From: Shewanella sp. MTB7
Lineage (GTDB): Bacteria; Pseudomonadota; Gammaproteobacteria; Enterobacterales; Shewanellaceae
DNA: 64,000 bases
Assembly (NCBI RefSeq): GCF_027571385.1
Contig: NZ_CP085636.1
Coordinates: 4,946,501-5,010,500 of the forward strand
Direction of reading: 5' to 3'
The notes under the pieces were generated by a model. The model did no database searches. It was not told where the DNA came from and saw only the letters and a program-made list of their open reading frames with translations. The translations under genes were made by a program, and so were the position numbers. Below are positions 1 through 9,245 of this stretch, piece after piece. Within the stretch, counting starts at the first letter, position 1. The number at the start of each line of letters is the position of its first letter.

Positions 1-527
1 ACACACCGGGAGCGTCCATATATGTCCTGTCTTTTTTCCCAAGATAAAAGCGATTCACCACAGAGGGTGAGTATAACGGTAGTTATAAGATCACGAACGA
101 GAGATACGAGGTCGCACTAGCACTTAGATATGGATATCATTACGAAGGTCACGGAGAAGATCAAAAGCCATAATCTCTTCCTCCATCTTTTTCTCCGTGA
201 ACTCTGTGAAGCGCAGCCTCTGTGGTGAGAATATCTTTTGTCTTTTACTCGCAGCGTAGCGATCTAGCAGTGAGCTTGCGAACGACCTAGTAGGCACAAA
301 GTTCCGTCCTAGCAGGACGAAGCCCGCCCTTCTTGGCTTTAATTCAAAAGAATGGATCCCGGAACAAGCCCAGGATGACAGCAATGCAAATGTTCAGCTT
401 GGCTTTTACTGTAAGCAGCGCGTTCCTGTAGCCGCAGGCTATTCCGTGAGCAGCGCGTTCCGTACTCATCAGCTTTTCTAGCAGTGAGTTTGGAACGACA
501 CTCGCAGGCACAAAGTGCCGCCCTAGC
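1..527. repeat. Gene-free, repeat-rich stretch at left edge
   Basis: No convincing gene is present. The stretch holds nested inverted repeats: CACCACAGAGG (56-66) pairs with CCTCTGTGGTG (217-227), and TCACGGAGAA (149-158) pairs with TTCTCCGTGA (191-200). A roughly 50-bp element starting CTAGCAGTGAG occurs twice in the same direction (264-313 and 478-527, about 214 bp apart, roughly 80% alike by eye), and GCAGCGCGTTCC occurs near 416 and 451. The second copy abuts the stop codon of the TRAP permease. This resembles the mosaic of short dispersed repeats common between Shewanella genes; that family assignment is inference. Confidence 0.6.
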
Positions 528-530
528 TAA

Positions 531-2450
531 CTACCCTACTTCGAGCACATCTCGCGTTTTCCACTGCACTATAATCAAACCGACGATGAGTAAAATGCCA
601 ACAAACCCTGTACCCAATGGATTGAGTAGAATTAACGGTACTGTCATCAGTGCAATCACTCTTTCTACTCTCGATAATTTACGCAGCAGGTACCCTTCGA
701 TGGCGATGGCAATAGCGATGATAATCGCCGTAGTCTGTGCGATGGCAAATACAAACTCGAGCATACTTGCATCAGGACTGAGTAGATCGGTATAGGCCAT
801 CATGATCGGAATGATAAACAGGCCACCAGCAAGTTTGAACGCTTCGACTGATGACTTCATTGGATTAGCATTGGCCACACCCGCGCCTGCAAAAGCCGCT
901 AAAGCAATGGGTGGAGTCACATTCGATGTTTGTGACAGCCAAAATACAATAAGGTGCGCTGTTAACAGCGGCAAACCAAAATCCCCTAACATGGGCACCG
1001 CCATGACTGCGAGTACAATATAGGCCGCAGTGACAGGTAATCCCATCCCCAATATCAGCGCCACAATACTGATAAGCCCCAGCGCCACCAACATATATCC
1101 GCCAGAAAACGCCATGACAAACTGAGTGAACTGTAAACCGATCCCCGTCTGCCCTACCACGCCGACAATAATACCCGCGGCGCCACAGGCCGCCGAGATT
1201 GGTAGCGCCATCAAGGCACCGTTTTTCATCCCGCTAATAAACTTAGTGAACCCGATACGGCTATGTTTACGTAACGCAGCAGTGACCAAGATAGCGGCAC
1301 AACCTGCAACCCCTACTAATAGCGGCGAATAGGCCATCATCAAGAGTGTCGTGATCAACGCCAATGGAATTAAGTGGTGGGCGCCTTGCTTCATCACAGT
1401 AATCACCGCTTCAGTGCGACTCACAGCTTGCAGGTTTAACTTACATGCCATCAAATGCACGTAGAGCAGTGTACAAAAGAAATAGAGAATAGCGGGTGCG
1501 ATTGAAGCCAGCATGATCTCACTGTAAGGAACGCCAGTAAATTGAGCCATCACAAAAGCTCCCGCCCCCATGATGGGCGGCATGATCTGCCCACCAGTCG
1601 AAGCAGCGGCTTCGATCCCTGCCGCCTGTTCTGGCTTATAACCGAGCTTTTTCATCATAGGAATGGTGACAGAACCTGTGGTCACCGTATTGGCAATGGC
1701 AGATCCTGAGATAGACCCTAAACCCGCGGATGCCAGCACTGCCGCCTTAGCTGGGCCACCTCGGTATTTCCCCGCAATAGAGAAAGCCAAGTCGATAAAG
1801 AACTTACCTGCCCCCGTCACTTCCAAGAAGGCCCCAAAGAGCACAAAAATAAACACAGTGGTTGCCGCAATACCAAGAGCTGAACCAAACACGCCATTGG
1901 CTGAATAGATCTGAAACTGGATCAACTCCTGCAATGAATAGGATTTTGTCGCAAACGCATCAGGCAACAGATTGCCAAAAGCACTATAGGAGAGAAAAAT
2001 AACGGCAATCAATACCATCACCCAGCCGACAGTACGTCGACACCCTTCCATCAACAGCACAATCAAAGCGCAACCTGCGACTAAGTCGACCATCCCCAAT
2101 CCATAGAGAAGATGATCAATATCGTTATAATCAAATATCGACATCCGATATGCGCCAAACAAGGTTAGCCCGCAAAGCGCTAAATCAAACACTCTCCCCG
2201 GCAGGTATAACTGACTTTTGCGATTCTTTATCAAGGGATAGTGCAGGAAAATAAGCACCAATACCCAACTCAAATGAACGGGTCTGAAATAGGTCGCAGA
2301 GATGGTCGAGGTGATACCCTGCCAGATCTGAAAAGCCGACAGTGCTACGGCAATAATCAACACCAGATAACCAAGTAGCTTGATAGACCGCTCTTTAGCC
2401 AGGCTTAAACTGGGATCACTCGTTGGGAGTAGATCTGAATGAGGAGCCAT
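531..2450 (-). CDS. TRAP transporter fused permease (DctQM, TAXI-type)
   Basis: Inner-membrane permease of a tripartite ATP-independent periplasmic transporter, driven by an ion gradient and fed by a periplasmic binding protein. At 639 residues it is the fused form, with a small DctQ-like part in about the first 160 residues and the large DctM domain after it. The DctM signature is visible at about residues 243-300 (GLGSISGSAIANTV, then STGGQIMPPIMGAGAF). Many hydrophobic segments cover the whole length. An AGAGGA ribosome binding site precedes the ATG. It lies 122 bp downstream of the TAXI binding-protein gene on the same strand, so the two form one transporter. The substrate cannot be told; TAXI systems often carry dicarboxylates or glutamate-like acids. 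Confidence 0.93.
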   Translation of the reverse strand: MAPHSDLLPTSDPSLSLAKERSIKLLGYLVLIIAVALSAFQIWQGITSTISATYFRPVHLSWVLVLIFLHYPLIKNRKSQLYLPGRVFDLALCGLTLFGAYRMSIFDYNDIDHLLYGLGMVDLVAGCALIVLLMEGCRRTVGWVMVLIAVIFLSYSAFGNLLPDAFATKSYSLQELIQFQIYSANGVFGSALGIAATTVFIFVLFGAFLEVTGAGKFFIDLAFSIAGKYRGGPAKAAVLASAGLGSISGSAIANTVTTGSVTIPMMKKLGYKPEQAAGIEAAASTGGQIMPPIMGAGAFVMAQFTGVPYSEIMLASIAPAILYFFCTLLYVHLMACKLNLQAVSRTEAVITVMKQGAHHLIPLALITTLLMMAYSPLLVGVAGCAAILVTAALRKHSRIGFTKFISGMKNGALMALPISAACGAAGIIVGVVGQTGIGLQFTQFVMAFSGGYMLVALGLISIVALILGMGLPVTAAYIVLAVMAVPMLGDFGLPLLTAHLIVFWLSQTSNVTPPIALAAFAGAGVANANPMKSSVEAFKLAGGLFIIPIMMAYTDLLSPDASMLEFVFAIAQTTAIIIAIAIAIEGYLLRKLSRVERVIALMTVPLILLNPLGTGFVGILLIVGLIIVQWKTRDVLEVG

Positions 2451-2572
2451 CTTTTTTATCCTCTTATTACTTTTATTATTGTTTTTTGGAAAATCAGGGA
2501 AAAGCAGAAGGAGAAATAATACAGAGCTGAAAGTTAGCCTTCCAACTCTGTATAAATACCAACCAATATAAA

Positions 2573-3496
2573 TTACTGCAATGAATCAAAATATTTCTGT
2601 GCACCCGCATGCAAAGGCACGCCTTTGAGACGGTTGGCATTAGCAGGTGTGGTCATATCAGCCGCCTTAACTACTTTACGCACCTGATCAATATTCTCAA
2701 ATGCTGACTTTGTCAGATTGTAAGCCATGTCGTCACTCATCTTGGCATTGACCACCAACACGTTCCACACACTCAATGTTAATATCGCTGGCACCTGATT
2801 ATAAGTATCTGCTGGAATGGTGTAACTGCTGTAAGCTGGGAACGCCTGAATAAATGCAGCACTCTCTTTGGCTGAAATAGGTAAGATATTAATATCATGG
2901 GTTAACGCAACCTGAGTGACCGCACCCACCCCTTGGCCGCCGACAATAAAGCCAGCATCAATTTGACCATTTGCTAACGCATTGGTGGTTTCAGAATAAT
3001 TAAGGTATACCGCATCGATATCCTTTTTCACGTCGATACCAATAGATTCAAGCAGCGCCGCAGAAGTTACTGCCGTTCCACTAGCAGGAGCCCCCAATGA
3101 GATACGCTTACCTTTAAGATCTGCCAGAGAGGTAATGCCTGATTTATCTAACGTCAGGGCATGGACCAAATTAGGGTACAAGGCAAACAAGGTCTTAACC
3201 GGCAGCTTACCCTTAAACTTGCCCTCCCCCTTATACGCATCCAACACCACATTGCCCATGGCGATACCAGCAATCATATCGCCACGAACGACCTTAATGG
3301 TGTTCTCAACTGACGCTGCGGTCACTTCAGCTTTCACATTTACATCGGGGATCTGTTCAGACCATACCTTAGCTAACGCGCCTCCAAATGGATAGTAGAC
3401 GCCGCTTTGTCCACCCGTACCAATAGAGTAGTTTTCAGCATGAGCCACCGAGGGTAAAACAAGCAGTAATGCTAGGGTAAGCGCACGATACAACAT
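2573..3496 (-). CDS. TAXI family TRAP solute-binding receptor
   Basis: Periplasmic receptor that captures the solute and delivers it to the fused permease encoded next. The 307-residue product starts with a Sec signal peptide (MLYRALTLALLLVLPSVAHA, cleavage after AHA), followed by the family hallmark GTGGQSGVYYPFGGALAKVW at about residues 27-46. Length and organisation fit the TAXI family (TRAP-associated extracytoplasmic immunogenic). AAGGAGAAACC lies just upstream of the ATG. The promoter region to its right carries a short 12-bp tandem repeat. The ligand is unknown. Confidence 0.93.
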   Translation of the reverse strand: MLYRALTLALLLVLPSVAHAENYSIGTGGQSGVYYPFGGALAKVWSEQIPDVNVKAEVTAASVENTIKVVRGDMIAGIAMGNVVLDAYKGEGKFKGKLPVKTLFALYPNLVHALTLDKSGITSLADLKGKRISLGAPASGTAVTSAALLESIGIDVKKDIDAVYLNYSETTNALANGQIDAGFIVGGQGVGAVTQVALTHDINILPISAKESAAFIQAFPAYSSYTIPADTYNQVPAILTLSVWNVLVVNAKMSDDMAYNLTKSAFENIDQVRKVVKAADMTTPANANRLKGVPLHAGAQKYFDSLQ

Positions 3497-3564
3497 AGGT
3501 TTCTCCTTAAAGAGATAGGATACTTTTATTATTTTGAGGTTGTTAGATTGATCCTTAAATTAAT

Positions 3565-3600
3565 GCTTAAGCTAGTGCTTAAGCTAGTGCTTAAACTCGA
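3565..3600. repeat. 12-bp tandem repeat upstream of TAXI gene
   Basis: GCTTAAGCTAGT occurs twice head to tail (3565-3576, 3577-3588), followed by a degenerate third unit GCTTAAACTCGA (3589-3600). It lies 70-105 bp upstream of the receptor start codon, where a promoter or operator would be expected. The repeat number could vary between strains; this is inference. Confidence 0.6.
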
Positions 3601-3778
3601 ACTTAAATAGAATCAAAAACCCTTATTTATTAGTGGTTTTACACTTAAATCTGATAATAATAGTCACTTAAGGGCAGAGTAATGTCAAGGTATCGAATGG
3701 TCTAAATAGATAGGTTCTTACCATCATTCTCGGTATAATCCGTGATCAGCGTTTACCTATCGATTCAGAGTGAAAAAC

Positions 3779-4057
3779 ATGTCAAAAACCGCTTGCGCAC
3801 TGCATATTTTAGTCAAACATAAAGAGCTGGCCGAAGATATTATCCAGAAACTCAATAAAGGCGCAAAGTTTGATGTACTTGCCAAGAAACACTCAAGTTG
3901 CCCATCAGGGAAAAATGGTGGCAGTTTAGGGGAATTTAAGCGAGGCCAGATGGTGCCTGCTTTTGATAAAGTCTGCTTTAACGAAGCACTCATCACCCCC
4001 CACTTAGTAAAAACCAAATTTGGTTGGCATGTCATAAAAATCCTATATCGCACTTGA
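3779..4057 (+). CDS. ppiC: Peptidyl-prolyl cis-trans isomerase C (parvulin)
   Basis: Small cytoplasmic parvulin that interconverts cis and trans prolyl bonds. The 92 residues match E. coli PpiC almost end to end: ALHILVKH at the N-terminus, [15 protein letters not shown] and [16 protein letters not shown] in the middle, [12 protein letters not shown] at the end. The ATG at 3779 is chosen over an in-frame GTG nine bases upstream because it gives the MSKTA start expected for the family. It is monocistronic; a small hairpin (4080-4097) follows. The 285 bp after it contain no gene. Confidence 0.95.
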   Translation: MSKTACALHILVKHKELAEDIIQKLNKGAKFDVLAKKHSSCPSGKNGGSLGEFKRGQMVPAFDKVCFNEALITPHLVKTKFGWHVIKILYRT

Positions 4058-4079
4058 TGAAGATATAACAGATTTCTGC

Positions 4080-4097
4080 AGCCTTCGAATGAAGGCT
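4080..4097 (+). terminator. Hairpin after ppiC
   Basis: AGCCTTC-GAAT-GAAGGCT is a perfect 7-bp stem 22 bp after the ppiC stop. Only scattered T residues follow, so it is a weak terminator candidate. Confidence 0.45.
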
Positions 4098-4342
4098 AGT
4101 TACATTTTCTAGTTTGGTTCATTTAGCTTTATTGTTATTGAGACATGTGTTTGAAGGTTTTACCTTCATAGTCATCTATCGCTTGCAGCGACCTATGTGG
4201 ACTATTTCTTTGAGAGTGTTCTGCGAAACGCGCACCTACACGGGGTTATCAATGTAGTGGTCAACTAAATTTGATCACAGTTTTATATTCAAACCAGCAC
4301 CTCCGCTCTAACTCATTTGAGCTATCTCCGATTGTCTCTGTT

Positions 4343-5233
4343 TCAAAATAGAAGTGGCCCTCTAAGTGACTCTTCAGGTACGCACTCACTTAACGTATGT
4401 TGCAACCAGTTGATAAACTTAGTCTCCAAAGAGGTTGATTCTCTTTCCTGCTTGAGCAAAACATAATGGTGACCTGAGCGGATAAACCCAAAAGGAGCGA
4501 TCAACCTCCCCTGTTTTAAGTCATCAGCCACTAAAGGATATGAACCAATAGCAGCGCCTAAACCATCAACTGCAGCCTGAAAACAAAAATAAAAATGAGC
4601 AAACGTTTGCTCACTATGACCTAAATCCATATTCAATGTTGAATCTGCCAACCAATCTTTCCAAGCAGAGATCCGGCTTTCACTATGCAATTTAATCACT
4701 TTGCTAAGATCCCCTTTAACCCTTAGCCAATATTCAGGAGAAAACACAGGACCAACCCACTCTTCGACCAATTCAATTTTTTGATGAGCAGAGTGCAATT
4801 CAAAATCATCACGGCGAATAGCCATAGATAACCCAGTCACTCCTAGGGCCACTGGACCACCAGCAGTAGATAATCTAACATCTCCAGAAGTATCATCATG
4901 GAAAACTGACAGGCGTGGCATTAACCATCGCATCGTTAAGGTGGGTTCACATGATACCTCTATACATTGTTGATTAACGTGTCTAACCTTACTCACTCCC
5001 AACTCTAAAGTCTGAAAAGCCTGAACCGTATACTCCTTTAATAGTTCCCCCTCTTTAGTCAGATAAACATGCCTACCTTGTCGATAGAACAAAGATTGTT
5101 GTAGATAATTTTCCAATATTTTTATCTGCTTACTCACCGCTCCATGGGTAATAGAGAGCTTCTCAGCGGCTTCTCTATAACTGGTTGAGGCCGCTGCAAT
5201 ATGAAAAGTATGAAAAGCTTTCAGATGTCTCAT
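4343..5233 (-). CDS. LysR family transcriptional regulator
   Basis: DNA-binding regulator of about 296 residues with the winged helix-turn-helix of the LysR family at residues 1-62 (LKAFHTFHIAA, AAEKLSITHGAVSKQIKILE), followed by a periplasmic-binding-like effector domain that resembles the GcvA/AmpR branch. A TTG start 24 bases upstream is also open, but the ATG giving MRHLKAFHTFH matches the usual LysR beginning. It is divergent from the LysE-type exporter gene with 107 bp between, the usual arrangement for a regulator controlling its neighbour. The effector is unknown; an amino acid exported by the neighbour is a reasonable guess. Confidence 0.9.
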   Translation of the reverse strand: MRHLKAFHTFHIAAASTSYREAAEKLSITHGAVSKQIKILENYLQQSLFYRQGRHVYLTKEGELLKEYTVQAFQTLELGVSKVRHVNQQCIEVSCEPTLTMRWLMPRLSVFHDDTSGDVRLSTAGGPVALGVTGLSMAIRRDDFELHSAHQKIELVEEWVGPVFSPEYWLRVKGDLSKVIKLHSESRISAWKDWLADSTLNMDLGHSEQTFAHFYFCFQAAVDGLGAAIGSYPLVADDLKQGRLIAPFGFIRSGHHYVLLKQERESTSLETKFINWLQHTLSECVPEESLRGPLLF

Positions 5234-5340
5234 TGGTGAATTTAACTCACAGTTCAAAGGCCATTTTTTCGATTATAGACAGCAAATACAGTTGCTACAA
5301 TAGTGTCATTAATTGAACAATTATCTATAGGACAAAATAA

Positions 5341-5952
5341 ATGGAGTGGTTAAGTTTAGCGGTATTAGGAATACTGATCGTTATGAGTCCTGGTGCTGAC
5401 TTCGTCTTAGTATTAAGAAACAGCTTAAATCAGGGAAGAAGGATTGGCCTTTGGACTGCTATCGGAGTTAGCCTAGCCATTACCGTGCATATCAGTTACT
5501 CCATGCTTGGTATTGGTTACTTAATATCACAAAATGAATTGTTATTTACCCTTATTCGTTACGCTGGAGCAGGCTATTTAATCTATCTAGGCATTATAGG
5601 ATTGCTCTCAAGCAATCAAGCTATCGATACCTCAAGCTCTTCAAGTAAACAAAGTACGGCACTAAGCGCCATGACTCAAGGGTTTCTCTGTAATCTATTA
5701 AACCCTAAAACTATGCTGTTTTTCTTGAGTATATTCAGTCAACTGCTCGGCTCTGAACAGTCGAATCAATCGGAAGCACTTATCTATGGACTCTATATGA
5801 TTGTTTTGCATGCTTGCTGGTTCAGTGTTGTCGCAATCCTCTTTACATCAAAGCGATTACAAAGTCACCTTAACCGAATTAAACAAAAAATAAACCAAGC
5901 CTGTGGTGCAGGCTTAATTATTTTAGGTATCGCATTAGGTTTCAAATCTTAA
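5341..5952 (+). CDS. LysE/RhtB family amino acid exporter
   Basis: Inner-membrane efflux protein of 203 residues with about six hydrophobic segments. The conserved N-terminal MSPGADFVLVLRNSLNQGRR and the mid-protein LLNPKTMLFFLSIF mark the RhtB/LysE family, which exports amino acids such as homoserine, threonine or lysine. AGGAC lies about 12 bp before the ATG. The divergent LysR gene probably regulates it. It converges with the PH-domain gene with only 6 bp between stop codons. Confidence 0.9.
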   Translation: MEWLSLAVLGILIVMSPGADFVLVLRNSLNQGRRIGLWTAIGVSLAITVHISYSMLGIGYLISQNELLFTLIRYAGAGYLIYLGIIGLLSSNQAIDTSSSSSKQSTALSAMTQGFLCNLLNPKTMLFFLSIFSQLLGSEQSNQSEALIYGLYMIVLHACWFSVVAILFTSKRLQSHLNRIKQKINQACGAGLIILGIALGFKS

Positions 5953-5958
5953 TCAGAA

Positions 5959-6333
5959 CTAAAGAGAAAAATTGGCGATAGTCTTCTGAATGCCGACCAC
6001 ATCGGTGCCTTTTCTAAGCTCTTTAACCAGTGGATCTTTTTGACCGGAGATCCACAGCTTCAACTCTGAATCCATATCGAATCGTCCCGCAGTTTCCACT
6101 TCAAAATGGGTGATGGCCTTGTAAGGAATAGAGTGATAGCTGACTTTCTTGCCTGTCAAACCTTGCTTATCAATTAAAATCAGACGCTTATTAGTAAACA
6201 CAAACATGTCACGAATGACTTTGTAAGCCAAGTGCAGTTGCTCATTATCACCCATAATTGGGTTAAGCTCTTCAGTTAACTCTTCTAAATTAACTTCTGA
6301 GGCATTGCCCATTAACGAATCTAATAGTCCCAT
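5959..6333 (-). CDS. Bacterial PH-domain protein (PF08000-like)
   Basis: A 124-residue cytoplasmic protein made of a single bacterial pleckstrin-homology-like domain. Recognisable features are MGLLDSLMGNASEV at the start, FVFTNKRLILIDKQGLTGKKV (typical beta hairpin) at about residues 45-65, SIPYKAITHFEVETAGRFD and the C-terminal helix. Family members are common in marine gammaproteobacteria; their role is not established. AAGGAAAG precedes the ATG at a good distance. The 209 bp upstream, to the AraC gene, contain nothing I recognise. Confidence 0.85.
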   Translation of the reverse strand: MGLLDSLMGNASEVNLEELTEELNPIMGDNEQLHLAYKVIRDMFVFTNKRLILIDKQGLTGKKVSYHSIPYKAITHFEVETAGRFDMDSELKLWISGQKDPLVKELRKGTDVVGIQKTIANFSL

Positions 6334-6542
6334 TTATCTTTCCTTAAAGTTATCAACTAGTAGAAAGGTAACATAAACGAGTAGGAAACAAGCTGACTAA
6401 TTCGATGAAACACGCAAGCTAGTTACGTCTAGAGCTAGGATTTGATCAACAGCACCAATAGAAAGAGTTAACCTCTACCATCGGCCCTATAGCAGATGTT
6501 GTTCACCCCATGTCCTAACGAGCCGCAGCTCCTTGATACTCG

Positions 6543-7454
6543 TTATACTAAAAAACACTTGTTAATTTGCGTGGCTACTATGCGAGATGTTTCTATCCCA
6601 CTTCTCATATCCATATGATTAATTCGGTATTGTTTTGGTGTAAGTTTCATTAGTTCTTTAAACTTAGTGTTATAACTTGAGATAGAAGTAAAACCGACTT
6701 CAGCACAAATATAGGAGATGGAGTTATCAGTTTTAACCAGTAAACTTGCCGAACGTCTGACTCTTTGCTCTATAACATACTGCCAAAAAGTAATGCCCAT
6801 ATTGGCATTAAAGAATCGAGAGAAAGTACTCACACCCATATATATCTGCCCAGCAACCATTGCAACCGTTAGTGGTTCGGTAAGGTGCTCTTGAATATAG
6901 CGAATGCATGTATTAAGTTTATCTTCAATCTTTTTGACATGATTTATTTCAATATAGTCTTCAAGAAGAATTTGCTTAGGCTCCTGTTTAGATAACTTAT
7001 CAAGTATACCGAGAATATTCAAAACCTGAGAAAATTCAAATGAATTCTCTATAAAATTGAACTCTTTACCAATTCCAGTTATTTGTTCCCCTTCATATAA
7101 TAAGCCATTTCTGGCATTCTCTAGCATAGACTTCACCTCGGCAAATTGCTGGCTGTCAATGAAAGTCAAGCCCATCCCATTTAGTCTGAAGTGCAGAACA
7201 TCACAATCCAAAGTTTTATTACGATACGATGATTTAGTGTCCAAAGAAAGTCGGAACGGGTTAAAGGGAGCAAGCAGAACAATCTGTCCAATATTAAGTC
7301 GGTAATGAACATTAGTAAGGTGTAAAGTACATCCCGTTGTTTTGGGACGTATTAACACGTAATCAGCCCCAAAAATCATATACTGTGTAGCTGATAATTT
7401 TTGCAAATCAAATACAACAAACTTGGGAGTATTTGAAACGATTTTTGTAGGCAT
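6543..7454 (-). CDS. AraC family transcriptional regulator
   Basis: 303-residue regulator. The first 170 or so residues are a cupin-like sensing region without a family signature I recognise; the last third is the AraC double helix-turn-helix (about residues 187-285: IRYIQEHLTEPLTVAMVAGQ, then SYICAEVGFTSISSYNTKFK, ending LTPKQYRIN). A strong AAGGAGGGGG ribosome binding site precedes the ATG. It is divergent from the transporter pair across an 821-bp intergenic region that carries two of four matching 21-bp-spaced direct repeats. I infer that it controls the arginine-deiminase/amidinotransferase island and itself. The inducer is unknown; arginine or a guanidino compound is the obvious candidate. 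Confidence 0.92.
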   Translation of the reverse strand: MPTKIVSNTPKFVVFDLQKLSATQYMIFGADYVLIRPKTTGCTLHLTNVHYRLNIGQIVLLAPFNPFRLSLDTKSSYRNKTLDCDVLHFRLNGMGLTFIDSQQFAEVKSMLENARNGLLYEGEQITGIGKEFNFIENSFEFSQVLNILGILDKLSKQEPKQILLEDYIEINHVKKIEDKLNTCIRYIQEHLTEPLTVAMVAGQIYMGVSTFSRFFNANMGITFWQYVIEQRVRRSASLLVKTDNSISYICAEVGFTSISSYNTKFKELMKLTPKQYRINHMDMRSGIETSRIVATQINKCFLV

Positions 7455-7898
7455 TATCCCCCTCCTTAATTTAAAATATTCTAGTCATTTTACCATCGCA
7501 AAGCTATCCATTAACGTTGAATTTGTGACCGTTACGTGGTCTCCATTCAATTCATACCACTTAATGAGATCTCAGCACTACAATTTGAAAGATCAAGCTC
7601 GTCAAACACTTGTCTATACCTAAGCAAGCTGAAAATACTATTAAAGAGTATTTGTGCGAGTTCAATTCTAGACGCATTAGCCTAGCTAATGGTGAGATCC
7701 TTATTAAGCTAATGAAAGCTAACGCGTCCTGCTCTCACCCCTTACCTACACACCAGCGGAAACAACAAAGCAAGCTTGCACAAAGCCTTGCATGATGGTT
7801 TTTGCTCTTCATTATCAAGAACTAGGTGTAATCATGCAATATTACGAGTCTGATAAGACCCCTTATGATCTAATCATGTTGACTCTATTATTTGCCTA

Positions 7899-7938
7899 TT
7901 AATATCGTATTAATGCTGAGAACTAACGAAATAATGCT
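7899..7938 (-). promoter_or_regulatory. Predicted AraC-type operator, araC side
   Basis: Read on the minus strand, toward araC: AGCATTATTTCG, 9-bp spacer, AGCATTAATACG, then ATATTAATA. Half-sites start 21 bp apart, the classical AraC-family spacing. A -35-like TTAATA directly abuts, followed 18 bp later by CATGAT as a possible -10. It matches the sites at 7998, 17412 and 19024 in sequence, spacing and orientation relative to the downstream gene. Confidence 0.65.
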
Positions 7939-7997
7939 TGCATAATATTCCTTATCGATAAAATCGTATTTAGAATACTTACACCATCCTGAACTCG

Positions 7998-8036
7998 AGC
8001 AGAATTCCGTTAAAAAGTAGCATGATTTCGATATCT
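7998..8036 (+). promoter_or_regulatory. Predicted AraC-type operator, EamA/MFS side
   Basis: AGCAGAATTCCG (7998-8009) and AGCATGATTTCG (8019-8030) are direct half-sites 21 bp apart, followed by ATATCT. The site lies about 245 bp upstream of the EamA start and in the same orientation toward its gene as the other three sites. A GATAGT -10-like element lies at the same distance as in the amidinotransferase promoter. Confidence 0.65.
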
Positions 8037-8192
8037 ACCAAAATGCCAATATATAATGATAGTTAAAGTAAAAATGTGAAAATCAAATACCCTTTTACTT
8101 GAGAATATAAGATCACAGTTGTAATAAGACTATGTAATAGATAGGTTTATTATTGCCAGCAATGATATCAACTAACTACATAGATGCATTCT

Positions 8193-8235
8193 ATGACTCA
8201 TCTTCTTGGAATATTTGTTAATAAAAATGAGTCAT
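8193..8235. promoter_or_regulatory. Inverted repeat in EamA leader
   Basis: ATGACTCAT (8193-8201) and ATGAGTCAT (8227-8235) are perfect 9-bp inverted arms separated by 25 bp, ending 40 bp before the EamA start codon. It could be an operator for a dimeric regulator or an RNA hairpin in the leader. Confidence 0.5.
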
Positions 8236-8275
8236 GTAAACAACCTGAATTAATTTTTACTTTATAAGGATTGCT

Positions 8276-9217
8276 ATGAAATTTTTACAAAATGCAAAAC
8301 ATGTTGGTTTTGCAAGTGCTTTCGGAGCTGCGACCCTCATGGGGTTAGTTGGTTTTTTTGCCCGTAATATTGATGCGCAAGGAGATGTAATTGCTTTTTC
8401 TCGAATGCTATGCGGCATGATTCTTTTCTTTATTATTCTAAAAACAATGAATAGACTCGGTGACTTGAAAAAATATAAGTTATCACCTTCTATGGTATTT
8501 AGTGGCTTATTTATGGGAGTTTGCTTATCTGCATATGTAGCTTCGACTCAACTAACTTCAATTGCAAATGCGGTATTTTTTATTTATATAGGTCCCATTA
8601 TTTCAACTATACTGGCCATTATTTTTTTAAAAGAACCGCTTAAACCTATCACCATATTCTCCATAGCCTTTGTATTCATTGGAATGATGTTTATTGTTGG
8701 ATTGGTTAGTATCAGTCCAGAAGGCATTTCATTTGGTATGAGTTTCTCAAAGGACACTTTCATCGGTGATATGCTTGGTTTATCTTCAGGTGTTGGTTAT
8801 GGTCTCTTTTTATTCTTAGGCCGATATAGAACTGACGTCCCTGGTGATGTGCGTTCATTCTGGAATTTTTTGTTTGCACTCCTCGGTATTTGCTGCCTAT
8901 TTTTATTAACCAGCCCTTCTATTTCACAAATGACAAGTAGCGATTGGTTATGGTGGATTGCGATTGGTATCGTGTGCGGTTTTGGTGCTCTATCTCTGTG
9001 TACCATTGCAACTAAAAACCTATTAGCTGTTGAGTTTGCCTGTGTCTCATACTGGGAGTGTGTAGTGGCTTCAATTATTGGCATTCTTGTATTTACGGAG
9101 CCTTTGTCAGACGTACAGATGTTGGGAGGGTTACTGATTATTATTGGAGGGGTAAGTGAGATGGCTGTCAGTTTACTACAAAACGCTAAGAAAAAAAGAG
9201 TAACTGCAAGCCTATAA
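8276..9217 (+). CDS. EamA/DMT family transporter
   Basis: Inner-membrane permease of 313 residues with about ten hydrophobic segments arranged as two EamA repeats (roughly residues 12-140 and 160-300). Each repeat ends with the family-typical EP-L region: FLKEPLKPITI in the first, FTEPLSDVQMLGGLLIIIGG in the second. Members of the drug/metabolite superfamily usually export metabolites or amino acids. AAGGAT precedes the ATG. The MHS-type transporter follows after 28 bp, so the two are probably co-transcribed from the AraC-controlled promoter. Substrate not deducible; an arginine-derived compound would fit the context. Confidence 0.88.
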   Translation: MKFLQNAKHVGFASAFGAATLMGLVGFFARNIDAQGDVIAFSRMLCGMILFFIILKTMNRLGDLKKYKLSPSMVFSGLFMGVCLSAYVASTQLTSIANAVFFIYIGPIISTILAIIFLKEPLKPITIFSIAFVFIGMMFIVGLVSISPEGISFGMSFSKDTFIGDMLGLSSGVGYGLFLFLGRYRTDVPGDVRSFWNFLFALLGICCLFLLTSPSISQMTSSDWLWWIAIGIVCGFGALSLCTIATKNLLAVEFACVSYWECVVASIIGILVFTEPLSDVQMLGGLLIIIGGVSEMAVSLLQNAKKKRVTASL

Positions 9218-9245
9218 TGATCAATAACCAGAAGTTGAGTAACTT

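Larger units (their letters stand above)
7455..8275. other. 821-bp intergenic control region araC / EamA
   Basis: No gene is convincing here; short open frames around 7423-7795 have no ribosome binding site or recognisable protein. The region holds two oppositely oriented AraC-type sites (7899-7938 and 7998-8036) and a 9-bp inverted repeat near the EamA start (8193-8235). Its length suggests looping between the divergent promoters. Confidence 0.6.

Noticed and set aside
124..384. 86-residue minus-strand open frame
   Set aside because: Its sequence coincides with the inverted and direct repeats of the left-edge element; no ribosome binding site; looks like chance translation of a repeat.
4253..4280. 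GTGGTCA...TTGATCAC inverted repeat resembling an insertion-sequence end
   Set aside because: No transposase remnant, no partner end and no target duplication seen nearby.
7423..7795. Short open frames between araC and EamA genes
   Set aside because: No ribosome binding site, no recognisable protein; region better explained as regulatory.
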